From: Promethearchaeota archaeon
Lineage (GTDB): Archaea; Asgardarchaeota; Lokiarchaeia; Sigyniarchaeales; SOKP01
Assembly: GCA_019058295.1 (NCBI GenBank)
Contig: JAHPZI010000014.1
Coordinates: 1-64,000 of the forward strand
Length of the DNA: 64,000 bases
Direction: 5' to 3'
Part shown: positions 45,681 to 54,413 of the stretch, piece after piece
Numbering within the stretch: the first letter of the stretch is position 1
Layout of the letters: each line of letters opens with the position of its first letter
The notes under the pieces: model-generated
What the model saw: the letters and a program-made list of their open reading frames with translations, nothing else
Told to the model about the DNA's origin: nothing
Databases searched by the model: none
Made by a program: the position numbers and the translations under genes

Positions 45681-48266
45681 ATGAAAAAAAAAAGCGAATT
45701 GAAACTAATTATATTAATCTTAGGATTGATTTTCGCTATATCAACCATTAGCAACCAAAATTTTAGCAATGAGCAAGAGACTATTGACGACGATAGCGCG
45801 GAAATTCAAGACGAGACTAATTTAAAACATCCAAAAAATTCGGGTTTTTGGCAAGAAACCTTTATTCATGTTGATAATAATTGGACAGACACTCTTGCAA
45901 AACCATGGTGTAATGAAAAAAATGGTTATTATGTAATTGAAAATGTGACGATTGACGCTGGGGGATTAAGTATCGGGATTTTAATCGAAAACACGAGAGA
46001 ATTGTTTGAGATTCGGAACTGCTCAATATCTAACGCCAAAATTGGAATTAAAATTCTAAATTCCACCAATTTCAAAATAATCAATACCATTATTTATAAT
46101 CTCAACGGATTAGATGGAGATAATGGTGTCTATAGTGCTAGTCAGGATGGAGAGAATGGAACAAATGGAACGGAAGCTATTGGGATTTTCTTGAGTAATT
46201 GTACCGAAGGTATCATTTTATTGACAAACATGACAGACATTTCAGGAGGAAAAGCTGGGTCTGGAGCAAATGGAGGAGATGGAGAGGTTGGTCATATTAT
46301 GGGGTATATTGGAGGAAATGGAAGTAAGGGAGGTATTAGTGCTGGGATGTTATTAAATCAAACTAATAACATCTTAATTAAGCATGTTAATATTTCGAAT
46401 ATTGTAGGTGGTGCTGGTGGTGCTGGTGGTGCAGGTGGTGCTGGGGATAATGGCGTTGCTGGTGGTGCTGGCGGTGATGGCAGCAATGGTGGTGCTGGTG
46501 GTGCTGGCGGTAATGGCGGTATGGGAGGATTAGCTACAGGAATTTATCTTATTGATTCAAAAAATATTACAATTAAAAAAAATAGCATTTTAAACATCAC
46601 AAGCGGAAATGGCGATGTTGGTGGAAATGGTGGTATGGGTGGTGCTGGTGGGGACGGTGGTACTGGTGGCGGTACTGGTGGTGAAGGTGGTGCAGGTGGT
46701 GCAGGCGGTAATAGCGGTATGGGAGGGTTAGCCTCATGTATTTATCTTGCGGATTCAACAAATAATACAATTAAGAAAAACAACATTACATTCATCATAG
46801 GTGGCAATGGTGGTGCTGGCGGCTGGGGCGGCTGGGGCGGTGAGGGCGGTGAGGGCGGTACTGGTGGAGGTGTTGGTGGTTATGGTGGTGCTGGTGGTGC
46901 AGGCAGTTATGGCGGTATGGGAGGGTTATCCTCAGGTATTTATCTTGCAGATTCAACAAATAATACAATTAATGAAAATTTTATTTCAAACATCACAAGT
47001 GGCAATGGTGGTTATGGTGGTGCTGGCGGCTGGGGTGGTAATGGCGGTATTGACGATGGTGGTGCTGGACCCTGGGATTCTGATGGTGGATGGGGTGGTG
47101 ATGGTGGTGATGGCGGTATGGGAGGATTATCCTCAGGTATTTATCTTACTGATTCAACAAATAATACAATCAAGGAAAATATCATTTCAAACATCGAAAG
47201 TGGCAAAGGTGGTATAGGACTTGCTGGCGGTAATGGCGGTTTGGGCGGTTTTGTTGGTTCCGGCCTTGATGGTGATGATGGAAGTGTTTTTTTGCCTCAT
47301 GGATTTATTCTAGAAAATTCAAATAACAGTTTAAGCTATTTAAATTTAATTTATTGTGGCAATAATGTTGATAATGGGATGTACAATCGATGGGATAATG
47401 GACACATTGGAAATTATTGGATCAATTATAATGGAAGTGACGTTAACCCACAAGATGGAATTGGGGATGTTTATTATTATCTTAACGGTACTGCTGATTC
47501 ATACGATACAAAACCATTTGTATGTTCATTAGATGGAGATATTGATTCTGATGGGTTAATAAATCTTGAAGAATTTATTTTCGGAGTTGATGGATATATT
47601 ACTAAAGTATATAATCACGATTCAGATTACGACTGTTTATCAGATTATTGGGAGTGGAAAAATGGAACGAATCCTTTAATGGAGGATACGGACGGCGATT
47701 CATATCTTGATGGTATGGAAGTGTTTATGAATACCGATCCTAATGATCCCGCTTCATATCCTGGAAATGAACTCTATATCGATATAATCGAAGAGTTATT
47801 TACATTGGATGAATTTAATATTACCATTTTTATTCACGACTGGAATAATCAAGGAATTATCGGGGTGAATTTTATTGCTTGGTGGAATGGAAGTTTACTT
47901 CTTCCAGGAAATATTATTCCAATAGGCGGAGGCCATTATGAGATAACTTTAACGCCAATACTAGTAATTCCTGAAAATGACCCAATTCTATTAAACATGA
48001 CTATTTCGGCTATAGGGTATACGGATAAATATTATGAATTATATCTTGCTGTTGATCCAGAAGCTGTTAATATAACACCTGCATCAAAACCATCTCCGCC
48101 AGGCGAAGCGGTGGGTGACGGTGATGATAGTGACGATAATGATGGTGCTCATGGTGATGATGATTTATTACTAATTATTGGTGTTGCATCTGCTATATCT
48201 GCTATCGGTGCTGTTGCTGTGATTTCCGCAATATTGATTAATAAGCGATTAAAATTTAAACGTTAA
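45681..48266 (+). CDS. Large glycine-rich surface protein with NosD-like repeats, calcium-binding repeats and membrane anchor
   Basis: 861 residues. Residues 1-27 form a signal peptide. From about 85 to 560 are repeats with the parallel beta-helix (NosD/right-handed) look: (N/S)-x-T-I-K-x-N-x-I-x-N-I turns, separated by Gly-rich stretches (GGAGG, GGDGG) of 20-60 residues, at least five times. A Ca-binding stretch follows (DIDSDGLINLEEF, TDGDSYLDGMEVF, of thrombospondin-3/dockerin type), then an Ig-like region (about 700-800), an acidic spacer (DGDDSDDNDGAHGDDD) and a transmembrane helix with a basic tail. It sits on the outside and probably binds sugars or other cells (inference). It splits etfB from etfA. 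Confidence 0.75.
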   Translation: MKKKSELKLIILILGLIFAISTISNQNFSNEQETIDDDSAEIQDETNLKHPKNSGFWQETFIHVDNNWTDTLAKPWCNEKNGYYVIENVTIDAGGLSIGILIENTRELFEIRNCSISNAKIGIKILNSTNFKIINTIIYNLNGLDGDNGVYSASQDGENGTNGTEAIGIFLSNCTEGIILLTNMTDISGGKAGSGANGGDGEVGHIMGYIGGNGSKGGISAGMLLNQTNNILIKHVNISNIVGGAGGAGGAGGAGDNGVAGGAGGDGSNGGAGGAGGNGGMGGLATGIYLIDSKNITIKKNSILNITSGNGDVGGNGGMGGAGGDGGTGGGTGGEGGAGGAGGNSGMGGLASCIYLADSTNNTIKKNNITFIIGGNGGAGGWGGWGGEGGEGGTGGGVGGYGGAGGAGSYGGMGGLSSGIYLADSTNNTINENFISNITSGNGGYGGAGGWGGNGGIDDGGAGPWDSDGGWGGDGGDGGMGGLSSGIYLTDSTNNTIKENIISNIESGKGGIGLAGGNGGLGGFVGSGLDGDDGSVFLPHGFILENSNNSLSYLNLIYCGNNVDNGMYNRWDNGHIGNYWINYNGSDVNPQDGIGDVYYYLNGTADSYDTKPFVCSLDGDIDSDGLINLEEFIFGVDGYITKVYNHDSDYDCLSDYWEWKNGTNPLMEDTDGDSYLDGMEVFMNTDPNDPASYPGNELYIDIIEELFTLDEFNITIFIHDWNNQGIIGVNFIAWWNGSLLLPGNIIPIGGGHYEITLTPILVIPENDPILLNMTISAIGYTDKYYELYLAVDPEAVNITPASKPSPPGEAVGDGDDSDDNDGAHGDDDLLLIIGVASAISAIGAVAVISAILINKRLKFKR

Positions 48267-48483
48267 TATTAAATTAAAAATTAATAAATTTTTTTTTCCA
48301 TTCTATTTCTCATTTCTATTATATATTATAGAACAAGTATATGAATAATTTATGAAAAAAATATACTATAATTAATATTAAATTTAATTTCTCTTTTTCC
48401 AAATTGTTTTTTATGTTTTTACTCTTTATATTATTATCCTTGTGTAATATTTATTTTGAAGTAAATAAAAATTCGATACAAAA

Positions 48484-49689
48484 ATGAGCATTCGAATAGA
48501 TGATGAGTTATGTACTGGGTGCGGTTCTTGTGTTGCATCATGCCCCTATGGTGGGATTGAAATAATAAATGATAAAGCGTCTATAACAGAAGAATGCACT
48601 TTATGCGGTGCTTGTGTGGAAGCGTGTGTTGTTGAAGCAATTATTTTAGAACGGGAAGAATTTAAAGGGAAAAAAGTTGATATTTCTCAATACAAGGGAA
48701 TTTGGGTTATAGCAGAACATTACAAAAATAAAATTCATGATGTAGCGTATCAACTATTAGGAAAAGGGAGAGAATTAGCTAATATTTTAAAGGTAAATTT
48801 GAATTTAGTAATATTAGGAGATAATTTTGACAATCAATTGGATGAATTTAGTTATTATGGCGTAGATGAGATAATTTATGTTAAATCTAAAATTTTGAAA
48901 GATTATTATTCTGATTTATATGTGAAAGTATTGACTGAATTAATTAGTAAAAATAAACCGGAAATTATATTAATTGGAGCAACGCCAACTGGAAGAGATT
49001 TTGCCCCAAGAGTAGCAAAAAGATTAAATGCTGGTCTTACAGCAGATTGTACTGGATTAGATATAGATATTGAAACAAGAAATCTACTACAAACTCGTCC
49101 TACATTTGGGGGAAATATAATGGCCACAATCAGAACTCCAAGGAGCAGACCACAGATGGCTACCGTTAGGCCTGGAATATTTAAGACCCCTGAAAAGGTT
49201 AAAAAAGAAATAAAAATAAGAACAATTGATTACGATTTCAAAGAAAAAGATTCAGTTTCAAAAATCGTAAAGATAATCACTAAAGATAAAGTGGAAGTAA
49301 ATCTTGAAGAGGCAGAAATAATTGTTTCTGGGGGAAGAGGTGTTGGTTCTAAAGAAAATTTTAAGATCATAGAAGAATTAGCTACTACTTTAAATGCAGA
49401 AGTGGGAGGATCAAGAGTAGCCGTAGAACTCAATTGGATTGATAATGACCATCAAGTAGGGCAGACCGGAAAAACCGTTTCGCCAAGATTATATATAGCT
49501 TGTGGTATATCAGGTGCAATTCAACACATCGTCGGTATGCAAAATTCTGATATAATAGTAGCAATTAATAAAGATGAAAATGCTCCAATCTTTAAAACCG
49601 CTCATTATGGCATAGTTGGAGACCTTCATAAGGTTATACCTTCTCTTATAAAAGAGATAAAAAAGGTAAGAGCTGAAGAAACAATTTAA
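48484..49689 (+). CDS. etfA: Electron transfer flavoprotein alpha subunit with N-terminal 2[4Fe-4S] ferredoxin
   Basis: 401 residues. The ferredoxin domain has two clusters: Cys10, 13, 16, 20 and Cys38, 41, 44, 48, each C-x2-C-x2-C-x3-C. The ETF alpha chain follows from about 65: IWVIAEHYKNK, then EIILIGATPTGRDFAPRVA and the FAD-binding C-terminus GQTGKTVSPRLYIACGISGA, then VAINKDENAPIF. A fused ferredoxin lets the ETF exchange electrons directly with ferredoxin or a bifurcating partner. Its separation from etfB is unusual. Confidence 0.9.
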   Translation: MSIRIDDELCTGCGSCVASCPYGGIEIINDKASITEECTLCGACVEACVVEAIILEREEFKGKKVDISQYKGIWVIAEHYKNKIHDVAYQLLGKGRELANILKVNLNLVILGDNFDNQLDEFSYYGVDEIIYVKSKILKDYYSDLYVKVLTELISKNKPEIILIGATPTGRDFAPRVAKRLNAGLTADCTGLDIDIETRNLLQTRPTFGGNIMATIRTPRSRPQMATVRPGIFKTPEKVKKEIKIRTIDYDFKEKDSVSKIVKIITKDKVEVNLEEAEIIVSGGRGVGSKENFKIIEELATTLNAEVGGSRVAVELNWIDNDHQVGQTGKTVSPRLYIACGISGAIQHIVGMQNSDIIVAINKDENAPIFKTAHYGIVGDLHKVIPSLIKEIKKVRAEETI

Positions 49690-49791
49690 ATAAAAATCTT
49701 TAATTTTTCTTCAGAAAAAATTGAAAAAAAGGAAATAGATTATAAGAAAAAAAAGTAATGGAATGTATTATAGTCATAAGTACATAAACCT

Positions 49792-49878
49792 TAGTGGAGG
49801 AATAAATTAATGGCTAAAAACATTCCACTACAAGAAGAAAAATTTTCTTCAAAATTATATATATTTTTTCAAGTATAA
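49792..49878 (+). promoter_or_regulatory. 22-codon mini-ORF whose ribosome site is folded into a hairpin
   Basis: GGAGG (49796-49800) precedes ATG 49810 by nine bases. The ribosome site region TAGTGG (49792-49797) and AAT (49801-49803) are complementary to ATT-CCACTA (49822-49830) in the coding part, giving a nine-pair stem with an AGG bulge and the ATG in the loop. The 22-residue peptide (MAKNIPLQEEKF and so on) ends at TAA 49876-49878. This looks like a translational switch or RNA thermometer, or a leader. Confidence 0.4.
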
Positions 49879-49961
49879 AAATTTAACTGATAAAGTATCA
49901 ATTTTATGAAAGCTCTATTCGATTATTCTATAAAATAAATTGGTACAACTTAGATTGAGAG

Positions 49962-49985
49962 TCTCGAAAAACTTCGAGAATTTTT
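49962..49985 (+). terminator. Intrinsic terminator-like hairpin
   Basis: TCTCGAA (49962-49968), a four-base loop, TTCGAGA (49973-49979), then A and five T. A perfect seven-pair stem. Confidence 0.4.
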
Positions 49986-50060
49986 AGATAATAATTGAGA
50001 AATAAAAGGAAAATAAACACATAAATTTAATTAAAAAAAAAATTTTTTCATGAAATTCAT

Positions 50061-50107
50061 GGGATAAAAATTACTTTTTTTAAAGCAAATTATCCCAATT
50101 TTTTTAC
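50061..50107 (+). terminator. Second terminator-like inverted repeat
   Basis: GGGATAA (50061-50067) and TTATCCC (50090-50096) enclose a 22-base loop and are followed by a T-rich run. Confidence 0.35.
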
Positions 50108-50311
50108 AAAAAAAGATCAAAACCGATATTATTAAAAAAAAATAATAATTTTATTAAGATCTTGATAAGGAAAAAACTATTTTTAAACTATTATTAGATT
50201 GAATTTTTTGAGCTATACCATAATTTTAAATTCATTTAAAATAAATTATTTTTTAATCAAGATTTAATTTCAATAAAAAATCAAATATATTTGTAAAAAG
50301 GTGAGATTATT

Positions 50312-50785
50312 ATGGGTAAAGATGATCCAAAACATATACCTCTGGTAGGATTAGATGCAGATTATGTTGGGCGGTCACCGTGGGATTTTTATAGTTGGGG
50401 ACATATGGCTCTGGGAATCGCGTGTTTTTTGCTCTTATCCTTATTTATAACTGTACCCGAAGCTTTAGGAGGACAAGCTTTAATTCCATGGTGGCTTGTA
50501 ATAATTTTAGTTCTAGTTATATTGCTTGTTTGGGAGGGTTTTGAAAACGTAGTGTTGTGGGGCTTAGGTTGGAAATTTGAAGATCGTCAGGACTCTTTTT
50601 TGAATTTTCTATGGGATATGATCTTTGGTATGGCTACTGCTGCGGTGATGTGGTTATTCCAGTGGATAATAATGGACGTTTTAGGAGCGCTTGGAAGGTG
50701 GTTCTATGTTGCAGGAGCAATTTCGTTTGGCGTAGTTATTTTGGCCTATCTTATTGGATACTCAATGTATAAGAGTCAGGAATAA
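50312..50785 (+). CDS. Four-helix membrane protein of unknown function
   Basis: 157 residues, four transmembrane helices. The N-terminal segment has PLVGLDADYVGRSPWDFYSWGH, of which SPWDFYSWGHMALG leads into helix 1. Between helices 2 and 3 a loop reads WEGFENVVLWGLGWKFEDRQD, with Trp, Glu, Asn and Asp that look like an active or binding site. This resembles small integral membrane proteins of the VanZ or DUF2585 kind, but no family is assigned. It starts with ATG after a GGTGAG ribosome site. Confidence 0.55.
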   Translation: MGKDDPKHIPLVGLDADYVGRSPWDFYSWGHMALGIACFLLLSLFITVPEALGGQALIPWWLVIILVLVILLVWEGFENVVLWGLGWKFEDRQDSFLNFLWDMIFGMATAAVMWLFQWIIMDVLGALGRWFYVAGAISFGVVILAYLIGYSMYKSQE

Positions 50786-50945
50786 TTTCTACATTTCTCT
50801 TTTCAGATTAAATAATTTATAAATTCGTTTTTTTATTATTTAACTTTTTAATTTTTTATTAAAATCGTCTATTATATATTGGAAAAAATTATAATGTCAA
50901 AATGTTAACTATTTAATTAAGAAATAATAATTCAAGACCTTTCTA

Positions 50946-51746
50946 ATGAATAAAAAAAGATTTTACGAGGCACACACAAATTTTTCTCATAGAACAGTAT
51001 CAGAGTATCTTATTTCTCCAGGTATAAAATGTAAATTTGATCTTTTAAAAGCAAATATTGGCTCAAACATAAATTTTAAAAACGGAATTGATTTGGGCTC
51101 TTCAGGAAATTCATTTTTGTATTTTTTAGGAAATATTGCACATAAATCTACTTACGATATCGCATACTTACCATTAAAGCAATATTCTAAAATTAAATTA
51201 AAGAATTTAGATAATGGAGCTTTAAATCAATTTTGGCATCCTATGTGTGGAGATCTCACGAGATTGCCTTATCGTGATAAAACATTTGACTTCATTAGCG
51301 CTCTTGATGTCTTAGAACATATTAAAAACGATAAAATAGCAATATCAGAAATAAGTAGAGTCCTAAAAGAGAATGGAGTCGCTATTATAACGGTTCCCCA
51401 TAGAATGGAGAATTATACTCATCAAGACCAACTAATAGGGCATTATAGGAGATATGAAATTGAACAAATCTATTCTCTTTTCGAGAAATATGATTTAAAA
51501 AACATAAGAACTTTCGGAGTATATGGAAAATTTATGAAACTTGCTGACATTCAATCAGTTAATCCAAAAAAAACAGAAGAAAATTTAATAAAATTACGAA
51601 ATTGGTATGAATCAAATATTCTTTTTCATAAGTTTTGGGACATAGTAGTTAATATTGGAGCAAAATTAATGAAAATTGACGCGAAATATCATTCACTAAA
51701 AAAAGTAATGAATATTGCGTTTATATTTAAAAAACAGTTATTATAA
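50946..51746 (+). CDS. SAM-dependent methyltransferase (class I)
   Basis: 266 residues. GIDLGSSGNS is motif I (the SAM loop, E/D-x-G-x-G variant), DFISALDVLEHI is motif IV and LKENGVAIITVPH motif V, giving the Methyltransf_11 pattern. The C-terminal half (FEKYDLKNIRTFGV) is an added domain. Substrate unknown. It is 160 bases downstream of the membrane gene and convergent with the zinc-ribbon gene. Confidence 0.8.
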   Translation: MNKKRFYEAHTNFSHRTVSEYLISPGIKCKFDLLKANIGSNINFKNGIDLGSSGNSFLYFLGNIAHKSTYDIAYLPLKQYSKIKLKNLDNGALNQFWHPMCGDLTRLPYRDKTFDFISALDVLEHIKNDKIAISEISRVLKENGVAIITVPHRMENYTHQDQLIGHYRRYEIEQIYSLFEKYDLKNIRTFGVYGKFMKLADIQSVNPKKTEENLIKLRNWYESNILFHKFWDIVVNIGAKLMKIDAKYHSLKKVMNIAFIFKKQLL

Positions 51747-51762
51747 TAATTCCTTTAATGTC

Positions 51763-52158
51763 TTAATCGTTATAATCGTTTTTCAATTGTTCAAACATTT
51801 CTTTATATTCATCAATAAACTTTTCTTCTTTTGTTTCTTCAATTTTTTCGATCAATTCAATCGATTTCCAGAGAGCCTCAGCTCGTTTCTTAATTTTATT
51901 CAGATAAAATTGTTTATTGAAAGCTCCTTTTGATAAAGTTAAAGTATTTTTCATCTCATTTATGCTGGCCTCCATTTTGTTTTCTACTTCAATTACTTTA
52001 TCAAACACGCCAAGTTGTAATTCTCGTTTTCTCTGTTCTAATTTAATACAATTTTCACACACAATTGTCTTTAAATCTTCGTCTTTATTAACTAAAAAAG
52101 GATTTCCACATCGAGAGCATGGTTTTAATTCGAGTACTGGCATATCCTTGTCGGTCAT
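51763..52158 (-). CDS. Zinc-ribbon protein with coiled-coil tail
   Basis: 131 residues from the ATG at 52158 (a TTG 12 bases upstream is in frame). CSRC and CVNC-like CENC (two Cys pairs, residues 16-19 and 36-39) form a zinc ribbon. The rest is a charged coiled coil (KLEQRKRELQLGVFDKVIEV, then EALWKSIELIEKIEETKEEK). Probably a small regulator that binds DNA or protein. Convergent with the methyltransferase. Confidence 0.6.
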   Translation of the reverse strand: MTDKDMPVLELKPCSRCGNPFLVNKDEDLKTIVCENCIKLEQRKRELQLGVFDKVIEVENKMEASINEMKNTLTLSKGAFNKQFYLNKIKKRAEALWKSIELIEKIEETKEEKFIDEYKEMFEQLKNDYND

Positions 52159-52301
52159 TTTAAACCCCAATTAAGTATTTAATTAAGTATTTAATTATCT
52201 TAAATCTTTGATTAATATAATATTTTAAGTGATTTTCCCTTTATTATCTTTTTATTAACATTTAGAAAAATAATAATAATGTGCTAAATTTCTCCATTTA
52301 T

Positions 52302-53111
52302 ATGGAACTTTTATGGCAAATAATTATTTTGCTAATTTTTGGTTTAATTGTTGGGATGATAGGTACTATTGCAGGTATCGGTGCTGGTGTGATTATCGTC
52401 TCAATTTTAACACTTTTCTTTTTTATTCCAATAAATGAAGCAATAGACACATCTACTTTTATAATTTTAATAGCTTCCGGAGCAGGGTTTGTTACATACC
52501 TAAAGCAAGGAAGGACCGATTTGAAATTATCGTTAATATTAGCAGGATTTACAATTTTAGGGAGCTTAATTTGCACAATAATATTTTTAATAATTAAAAT
52601 AGATAATACAGCTTTAAGATTAATATTTGCAACTGTGATGGTAATTACAGGATTAAACATGATATATAAAGCAAAAAAGACACATAAAGATTCAAAAAAT
52701 CAAACTGATGAGAAGGAATTACAAGATTTTTCCTTAAAAGATTTCGATTATAAAGCCAATCTTAAAAAAAGCATCCCGTTATTTATGTTAGCAGGATTTT
52801 TAGCTAATTTAATAGGAATTGGAGGAGGCGTAGTGATGGTACCTACTCTTAATATTGTCTTAGGATATCCAATTCATAATTCAACGGCAATATCAACCTC
52901 CGTTATATTTTTTACAGCAATATTTAATACGATTGTCAAGATAATTGTTGGAAAAATAGATTATTTAATAGGGATAATGATAGGGATTGGGGCTGTTATA
53001 GGATCGATAATAGGAGCAAAAATTTCAAATAAAATGCCAAAAGTCACGCTCCAGAGTTTTGTGGCAGTTATTTTAATTAGTTTAGGGCTCTTGATGTATT
53101 TTAGTAATTAA
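52302..53111 (+). CDS. TauE/SafE family (DUF81) permease
   Basis: 269 residues from ATG 52302 (GTG at 52281 also in frame). About eight transmembrane helices form two inverted repeats, each starting with a Gly-rich loop (IGTIAGIGAGVIIVSIL, GIGGGVVMVPTLNIVL) of the form G-x-G-G-G, the family hallmark. These permeases move sulfite, sulfonates or other small anions. The substrate cannot be told. Confidence 0.8.
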   Translation: MELLWQIIILLIFGLIVGMIGTIAGIGAGVIIVSILTLFFFIPINEAIDTSTFIILIASGAGFVTYLKQGRTDLKLSLILAGFTILGSLICTIIFLIIKIDNTALRLIFATVMVITGLNMIYKAKKTHKDSKNQTDEKELQDFSLKDFDYKANLKKSIPLFMLAGFLANLIGIGGGVVMVPTLNIVLGYPIHNSTAISTSVIFFTAIFNTIVKIIVGKIDYLIGIMIGIGAVIGSIIGAKISNKMPKVTLQSFVAVILISLGLLMYFSN

Positions 53112-53255
53112 AATTCTTATAATATGATTTCCTTAAGGTAAAAAAAAGCTTAAATATTTACAAGTTTAAAATTAAATAAATGTCAGCAGAAAAAAATGAA
53201 TCCAAGTTTATCAGAAGTAGGGATGTTCAATAATTTTTAGAAGGATGCGATTGTT

Positions 53256-54068
53256 ATGTCAAGCAGATTTGGTTTGTTAAGATTAGAATACACTTTTAGC
53301 GTTATAATCCCTATGTTAATGGCTATTTATCTTAATCGCTTAAATCCATTTTATCATCTTGATATCCTTATTGGTTTTATATTTTTAGCAATTACAGGAA
53401 ATACGTGGAATGATGTAATTGATATGAGGGATCCAACTGAGACTGAGACTTTAAAAAGAGTGGAGGGATATCATCCTAAAGAGATCTTTACTATAGGAGT
53501 AGTTAGCTTCACGCTAGGCATCACTTTATTATTAAGAACTTGCATTCAACATTTTCTTAATGCGATTTTCTTAATCATAATCATAGTTTCGGTCTTATTA
53601 TATTGCTTATGGTTAAAACCAATTCCTTTTTTAAATCATATTTCACTGGGTATATCCCACATGCTTTTACCGTATTTTATGATTAAAATTGATGCTGGTT
53701 TGCCATTATTAGATCTTATTACAGAATTGCCATTATTAATCACATTTTTTGCCTTTGCTCTCACGGGTCAATTTGTACATGAAGTAATAGATTCGGATTC
53801 ATTGACGAAACACTTTAGTTTAAGACAATGCCAAATAATAATAATTATTTCTTCAATAATTTCATTTATATTAGGATTATGGGCTTTTATAATTTTAAAA
53901 CAATTCTATTTCTTTCCTTTCGTTTTCCTACCAATAGGTACTATTTATACATTCAGGCGTCCAACTAAATCTACTCAAGGAGTAAAGGATATAGGAATTT
54001 TAATTGGAAATTTCCTATTAATATATTTTATATGTTTAATTACGCTTCAGATGGTCGGAGTAATTTGA
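53256..54068 (+). CDS. UbiA-family prenyltransferase-like membrane protein
   Basis: 270 residues, about eight transmembrane helices. The first Asp-rich motif GNTWNDVIDMRDP (Asn52, Asp53, Asp56, Asp59) is that of UbiA enzymes. The second, GQFVHEVIDSDSLTKH, is a weaker DxxD-type motif near residue 175. UbiA enzymes attach a polyprenyl or phytyl chain to an aromatic or glycerol phosphate, so lipid or quinone synthesis is likely. A 17-codon frame at 53180 upstream ends before its start. Confidence 0.7.
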   Translation: MSSRFGLLRLEYTFSVIIPMLMAIYLNRLNPFYHLDILIGFIFLAITGNTWNDVIDMRDPTETETLKRVEGYHPKEIFTIGVVSFTLGITLLLRTCIQHFLNAIFLIIIIVSVLLYCLWLKPIPFLNHISLGISHMLLPYFMIKIDAGLPLLDLITELPLLITFFAFALTGQFVHEVIDSDSLTKHFSLRQCQIIIIISSIISFILGLWAFIILKQFYFFPFVFLPIGTIYTFRRPTKSTQGVKDIGILIGNFLLIYFICLITLQMVGVI

Positions 54069-54185
54069 GTGAAAACTCATTAAACAAGTAATTATCAAAA
54101 ATTTAGAAATATTAATTAAATTAAAAATAAATATAATATATTATAAACTCGACAAAATACTAATTCTTTGAGTTGATTAAATAAT

Positions 54186-54413
54186 ATGGTTAACATGAAA
54201 GATATCGAAAAACTTATGGAGGATTTTATGTTAGATCCAGATGTAAAGTTTGGCGAATTAAAAACATACCTTTTAAATGAATTCGAATGGAATGCAGATC
54301 CCCTGAATTCTCAATTTTATGTTAGAGGACTTCCAATATCAGATGATAGTAGTGTAAGTGAGATGCTAAAAAAGCATTTACCTAATGAAATTATTGTACT
54401 TAAGGAAGTTTAA
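54186..54413 (+). CDS. Small protein with possible ubiquitin-like (beta-grasp) pattern
   Basis: 75 residues. After a helical N-terminus (DIEKLMEDFML) comes FGELKTYLLNEFEW, then FYVRGLPISDDSSVSEMLKK and EIIVLKEV. The order of strand, F-x-x-G-x-x-(I/L)-x-D-D-x-(S/T)-(V/L), helix and terminal strand is that of the C-terminal half of ubiquitin-like folds. The sequence ends in Val, with no di-Gly tail, so if it is a ubiquitin-like protein it is not obviously a conjugating one. The stop codon touches the ATG of the radical SAM gene, so the two form one operon. Fold is inference. Confidence 0.4.
   Translation: MVNMKDIEKLMEDFMLDPDVKFGELKTYLLNEFEWNADPLNSQFYVRGLPISDDSSVSEMLKKHLPNEIIVLKEV

Larger units (their letters stand above)
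49690..50311. other. 620-base gene-poor stretch with structured elements
   Basis: No long frame is found on either strand. It holds a 22-codon mini-ORF with a strong ribosome site (49792-49878), two terminator-like hairpins (49962-49984 and 50061-50107), and otherwise runs of A and T. It could be a small regulatory RNA or a long 5' leader. It separates etfA from the membrane gene at 50312. Confidence 0.4.

Noticed and set aside
46801..47217. 138-residue Val/Met-rich hydrophobic frame inside the glycine-rich gene
   Set aside because: It comes from the Gly codon repeats (GGTGGT read in another frame) and lacks a start context.
46381..47280. Direct repeats of GGTGGTGCTGG type that might look like a CRISPR array or satellite
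   Set aside because: They lie in frame within the surface-protein gene and encode Gly/Ala-rich segments; there are no unique spacers of equal size.
53180..53233. 17-codon frame (MSAEKNESKF and so on) before the UbiA-like gene
   Set aside because: No ribosome site or conservation evidence; it stops before the gene, and could only be a leader by speculation.
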